DNA of 8,740 nucleotides from Planctomycetota bacterium (GTDB lineage Bacteria > Planctomycetota > Brocadiia > SM23-32): the NCBI GenBank assembly GCA_030604585.1, contig JAUVVP010000051.1, positions 1 to 8,740 of the forward strand, given 5' to 3'. The position numbers and the translations under genes were made by a program. This document shows positions 6,855-8,740 of the stretch, piece after piece. Each line of letters begins with the position of its first letter. The first letter of the stretch is position 1. The notes below the pieces were generated by a model. It did no database searches and was not told where the DNA came from. It worked only from the letters and a program-made list of their open reading frames with translations.

Positions 6855-8015
6855 ATGAGCATCGAAGGCCCCAGGGCGGTTCGGAAAGAGGAACTCCGCT
6901 CGGCCATGGAACTGGAGCGGCGGGTGTTCCGGATGCACTGGGACAGTTCGCCTGAGTGGGATCTCTCCATCCCCGACGACGGAGTTGACCTGGAGCGCTG
7001 GCGTGTCTTTGCCGACGAGGGCAGGATCGTATCGGTGGTGGGGGTGTCGGAGCATGAGATATCTCTGCTCGGCGTGCGCCATTTGGGATGCTGTTTCGGG
7101 GGCGTCTGCACCGACCCGGACTACCGCGGGCGAGGCCTGGCGACGCAACTGCTCATAGACGCCAGGGAACAGGCGCTCAGGCGCGGGGCGGATATCGCCC
7201 TGATCTCGGGTTCGCGGGGCCTCTATCGCCGGCTCGGGTACGTGACCGTCGGCGGCTATCACGTCTGCACCGTCAAGCGGAGTCGGCTTCCTCCCGGCGG
7301 CGGCTGCGTCCTGCGGCCCTGGCGTCCGGAGGACGCGCCCGCCCTGGTGAGCATCTGCGCCGCCGAGCGGGCGCGCTGGGTCAGAACGCCGCAGGAGTTC
7401 CTGGAACGCCTGAAGGGCGGCAGCGTGGGCGGAATGTCCGGGGAGACCAGGATCGTTTGCCCAGGGGACAAGGACGAGCCGGTCGCCTACATCGCATACC
7501 AGATCGGCGGATGGCCCTGGGAGAAGAAGGATAGGAACGCCGTCTCGGTCGCCGAAATGGGGGGATCGCGCTGGGCCATCGCCCAGGTCCTGGCAGCGCT
7601 GCTGGATGAGCGCAAGGTCAGTTCGTTGACGCTGCACTACCCGGACTGCGACACGGAGATGGCGGAGCTGGCGCGCACCTTCGGCTGGCCGACCAAGCCA
7701 CGCGGCTTCCGCGGCACCGTGGGCATCATAGACCCCGAGCGGTTCTGGCAGCGCTGCATGCCGCTGTTCGCAGAGCGGCTCGGGCGCGAGCGGGCCGGCC
7801 GGCTCCGGCTGGACGCCAACGGGTCGGTGCGCATCACCTATGGGTGTGAAGCCGTGGAACTTGACGGCATGAGCGGTATCACGAAGCTGGTGTTCCTGCC
7901 GTCCCGGCGCCGGAAGGAGCTGGACCTGGGCCTGGGGGCGGACTCGCAACTGGCCCGCGCGCTGGACGATCTGTTCCCTCTGCCCCTGGTGGACTGGGGC
8001 CTGAACTACGCGTGA
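6855..8015 (+). CDS. Eis-like GNAT family N-acetyltransferase, copy 2 (tandem paralogue)
   Basis: This 386-residue protein is a clear duplicate of the preceding gene. The first 160 residues align without gaps to copy 1. They include VCTDPDYRGRGLATQLL (84-100, acetyl-CoA loop RGRGLA) and GLYRRLGY (122-129). The C-terminal half shares FGWPTKPRGFRGTVGIIDP exactly, and both end in PLPLVD(Y/W)GLN. Copy 2 has a short insertion near GGWPWEKKDR. I chose the ATG at 6855 because MSIEGPRA aligns with the start of copy 1. An ATG two codons earlier (6849) is equally possible, and neither has a clear Shine-Dalgarno. That suggests translation depends partly on copy 1, 46 bases upstream. Acceptor substrate unknown; the divergence at residues 27-47 may mark different acceptor specificity. 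Confidence 0.8.
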   Translation: MSIEGPRAVRKEELRSAMELERRVFRMHWDSSPEWDLSIPDDGVDLERWRVFADEGRIVSVVGVSEHEISLLGVRHLGCCFGGVCTDPDYRGRGLATQLLIDAREQALRRGADIALISGSRGLYRRLGYVTVGGYHVCTVKRSRLPPGGGCVLRPWRPEDAPALVSICAAERARWVRTPQEFLERLKGGSVGGMSGETRIVCPGDKDEPVAYIAYQIGGWPWEKKDRNAVSVAEMGGSRWAIAQVLAALLDERKVSSLTLHYPDCDTEMAELARTFGWPTKPRGFRGTVGIIDPERFWQRCMPLFAERLGRERAGRLRLDANGSVRITYGCEAVELDGMSGITKLVFLPSRRRKELDLGLGADSQLARALDDLFPLPLVDWGLNYA

Positions 8016-8042
8016 GCCCTCCCGACTCGCCGGCGGACGCAG

Positions 8043-8071
8043 TTGAGCCGCGGGGGCCCGGCCGCTATCCT
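8043..8071 (+). promoter_or_regulatory. candidate promoter of the sigma factor gene
   Basis: TTGAGC (8043-8048) and TATCCT (8066-8071) are 17 bases apart, each with four of six consensus bases, in the 119-base gap after the second acetyltransferase. Transcription would start near 8078, about 57 bases before the chosen ATG. In such GC-rich DNA this match is suggestive only. Confidence 0.3.
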
Positions 8072-8134
8072 TGCCGATCAGATCGGGGTGCCATTGGCAG
8101 CGCAGGGGCATTGGCGGGGGCAGGGGCGGCGCGC

Positions 8135-8665
8135 ATGCCGAGCGACGAACAGCTCATGATGAGGGCCGCCGAAGGCGACATGGACGCCTTCGAGGAGCTG
8201 GTCCAGCGCCACCAGCGGATGAGCCTGAATGTCGCCTACCGCTTCCTGGCAGACGCAGCACAGGCTGAGGACATCGTCCAGGAGGCCTTTCTGCGGGTGC
8301 TGGCCGCCGCCTCGCGCTATCGTCCTGCCGCCGGCTTCCGCACTTATCTCTACAACGTCATTTGGCACCTGTGTGTGGACCAGTACCGCAAGAGGCGTCC
8401 GCAGTCGCTGGACCTCCTGCCGGCCAGAGAGGACCCTTCAGCCGGCCCGGCCGAGCAGGCCGCGGCCGAAGAGCGCGCCGCCCTGGTGCGGGAAGCCGTC
8501 GGGGCACTGCCGCCCCGGCAGCGGATGGCCCTGGTGCTGAAGCACTTCGAAGGACTCAGCTACCAGGAGATTGGCCGGGCGCTCGACTGCTCGCCCACGG
8601 CCGTGGACGCGCTGCTGGCCCGGGCGAAACGAAAACTCAAGGACAGGCTGCGAGAGCTGCTCTGA
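8135..8665 (+). CDS. ECF-type RNA polymerase sigma factor (sigma-70 family, RpoE-like)
   Basis: From the ATG at 8135 this encodes 176 residues, the usual ECF size. Region 2 covers about residues 18-88: DAFEELVQRHQ at the start, AQAEDIVQEAFLRVL (42-56) for core-enzyme binding and FRTYLYNVIWHLCVDQYRKR (68-87) for -10 recognition. A short acidic, alanine-rich linker follows. Region 4 covers about 115-172, with LPPRQRMALVLKHFEGLSYQ and the helix-turn-helix LSYQEIGRALDCSPTAVDAL (141-160) for -35 binding. The frame is open back to a GTG at 8012 that overlaps the acetyltransferase stop, but those 41 extra residues are Pro/Gly/Ala-rich and unlike sigma factors. AGGGG lies about 10 bases before 8135. 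ECF factors are usually held by an anti-sigma factor encoded next door; that gene would lie beyond the right edge. Target genes are unknown. Confidence 0.9.
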   Translation: MPSDEQLMMRAAEGDMDAFEELVQRHQRMSLNVAYRFLADAAQAEDIVQEAFLRVLAAASRYRPAAGFRTYLYNVIWHLCVDQYRKRRPQSLDLLPAREDPSAGPAEQAAAEERAALVREAVGALPPRQRMALVLKHFEGLSYQEIGRALDCSPTAVDALLARAKRKLKDRLRELL

Positions 8666-8690
8666 GGGGCTGCGCAGGACGTGCAGCCCC
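8666..8690 (+). terminator. hairpin directly after the sigma factor gene
   Basis: GGGGCTGC (8666-8673) pairs with GCAGCCCC (8683-8690). Two more pairs (one G-U) close a five-base loop, AGGAC. The stem starts at the base after the TGA. There is no T-run behind it, so it may be a processing or attenuating hairpin rather than a strong intrinsic terminator. Confidence 0.4.
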
Positions 8691-8740
8691 GGTCGGGGAG
8701 GTGAGAAACACACCGGAGGTCGCAGGATTCGCCAGCTTCA

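Noticed and set aside
5651..8111. Two minus-strand open frames of 486 and 479 codons that resemble each other
   Set aside because: Their similarity only mirrors the duplicated acetyltransferase genes on the plus strand. The products are proline/arginine-rich and match no family.
8012..8134. GTG at 8012 as the start of the sigma factor
   Set aside because: The extra 41 residues are Pro/Gly/Ala-rich and unlike any sigma region. The ATG at 8135 gives a standard ECF length and has a purine-rich site upstream.
1..8740. CRISPR arrays, tRNA or rRNA genes, insertion sequences
   Set aside because: I saw no regularly spaced direct repeats, no tRNA or rRNA signatures, and no transposase or integrase motifs on either strand.

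Overview
The window comes from a high-GC bacterium. One sampled 60-base line inside etfB counts to 80% GC, and the genes use ATG and GTG starts, mostly with purine-rich ribosome binding sites. Two features point to a bacterium with at least a facultatively anaerobic metabolism: a bifurcating-type electron transfer flavoprotein paired with a 2-hydroxyacid dehydrogenase, and an ECF sigma factor. A planctomycete or other large-genome environmental lineage would fit, but nothing in the sequence fixes the phylum.

Minus-strand half (1-5353), read right to left. etfB (5353-4568), an etfA carrying an N-terminal ferredoxin domain (4568-3360) and a GlcD/Dld-type FAD dehydrogenase (3367-1751) are joined by 1-base and 8-base overlaps and form one operon. 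The layout matches the lactate dehydrogenase-Etf complex of acetogens, in which lactate is oxidised to pyruvate with NAD+ as acceptor and reduced ferredoxin as helper. A UlaG-like metallo-beta-lactamase-fold hydrolase (1640-864) follows after 110 bases. In frame behind its stop codon lies an uninterrupted 38-codon reading frame (857-741). At the left edge a three-Cys-motif partner protein gene (tcmP, 636 to beyond base 1) starts from its own sigma70-like promoter. It has clearly lower GC than the rest and looks like acquired accessory DNA.

Intergenic region (5354-5653). This 300-base divergent region holds a promoter candidate for the etf operon. It also holds a roughly 147-base etfB leader with two strong hairpins (a cis-regulatory leader or a dispersed palindromic repeat), and the ribosome binding site that sets the GTG start of the first acetyltransferase.

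Plus-strand half (5654-8740). Two tandem Eis-like GNAT acetyltransferases (5654-6808 and 6855-8015) are clear duplicates and share near-identical DNA patches in the C-terminal half. An ECF-type RNA polymerase sigma factor (8135-8665) follows with its own promoter candidate and ends in a hairpin. The last 75 bases hold no callable gene.

No single part is a demonstrated new system. The items most worth a second look are the Etf-dehydrogenase-hydrolase cluster, the structured etfB leader, the reading frame behind the hydrolase stop codon, and the tcmP fragment.
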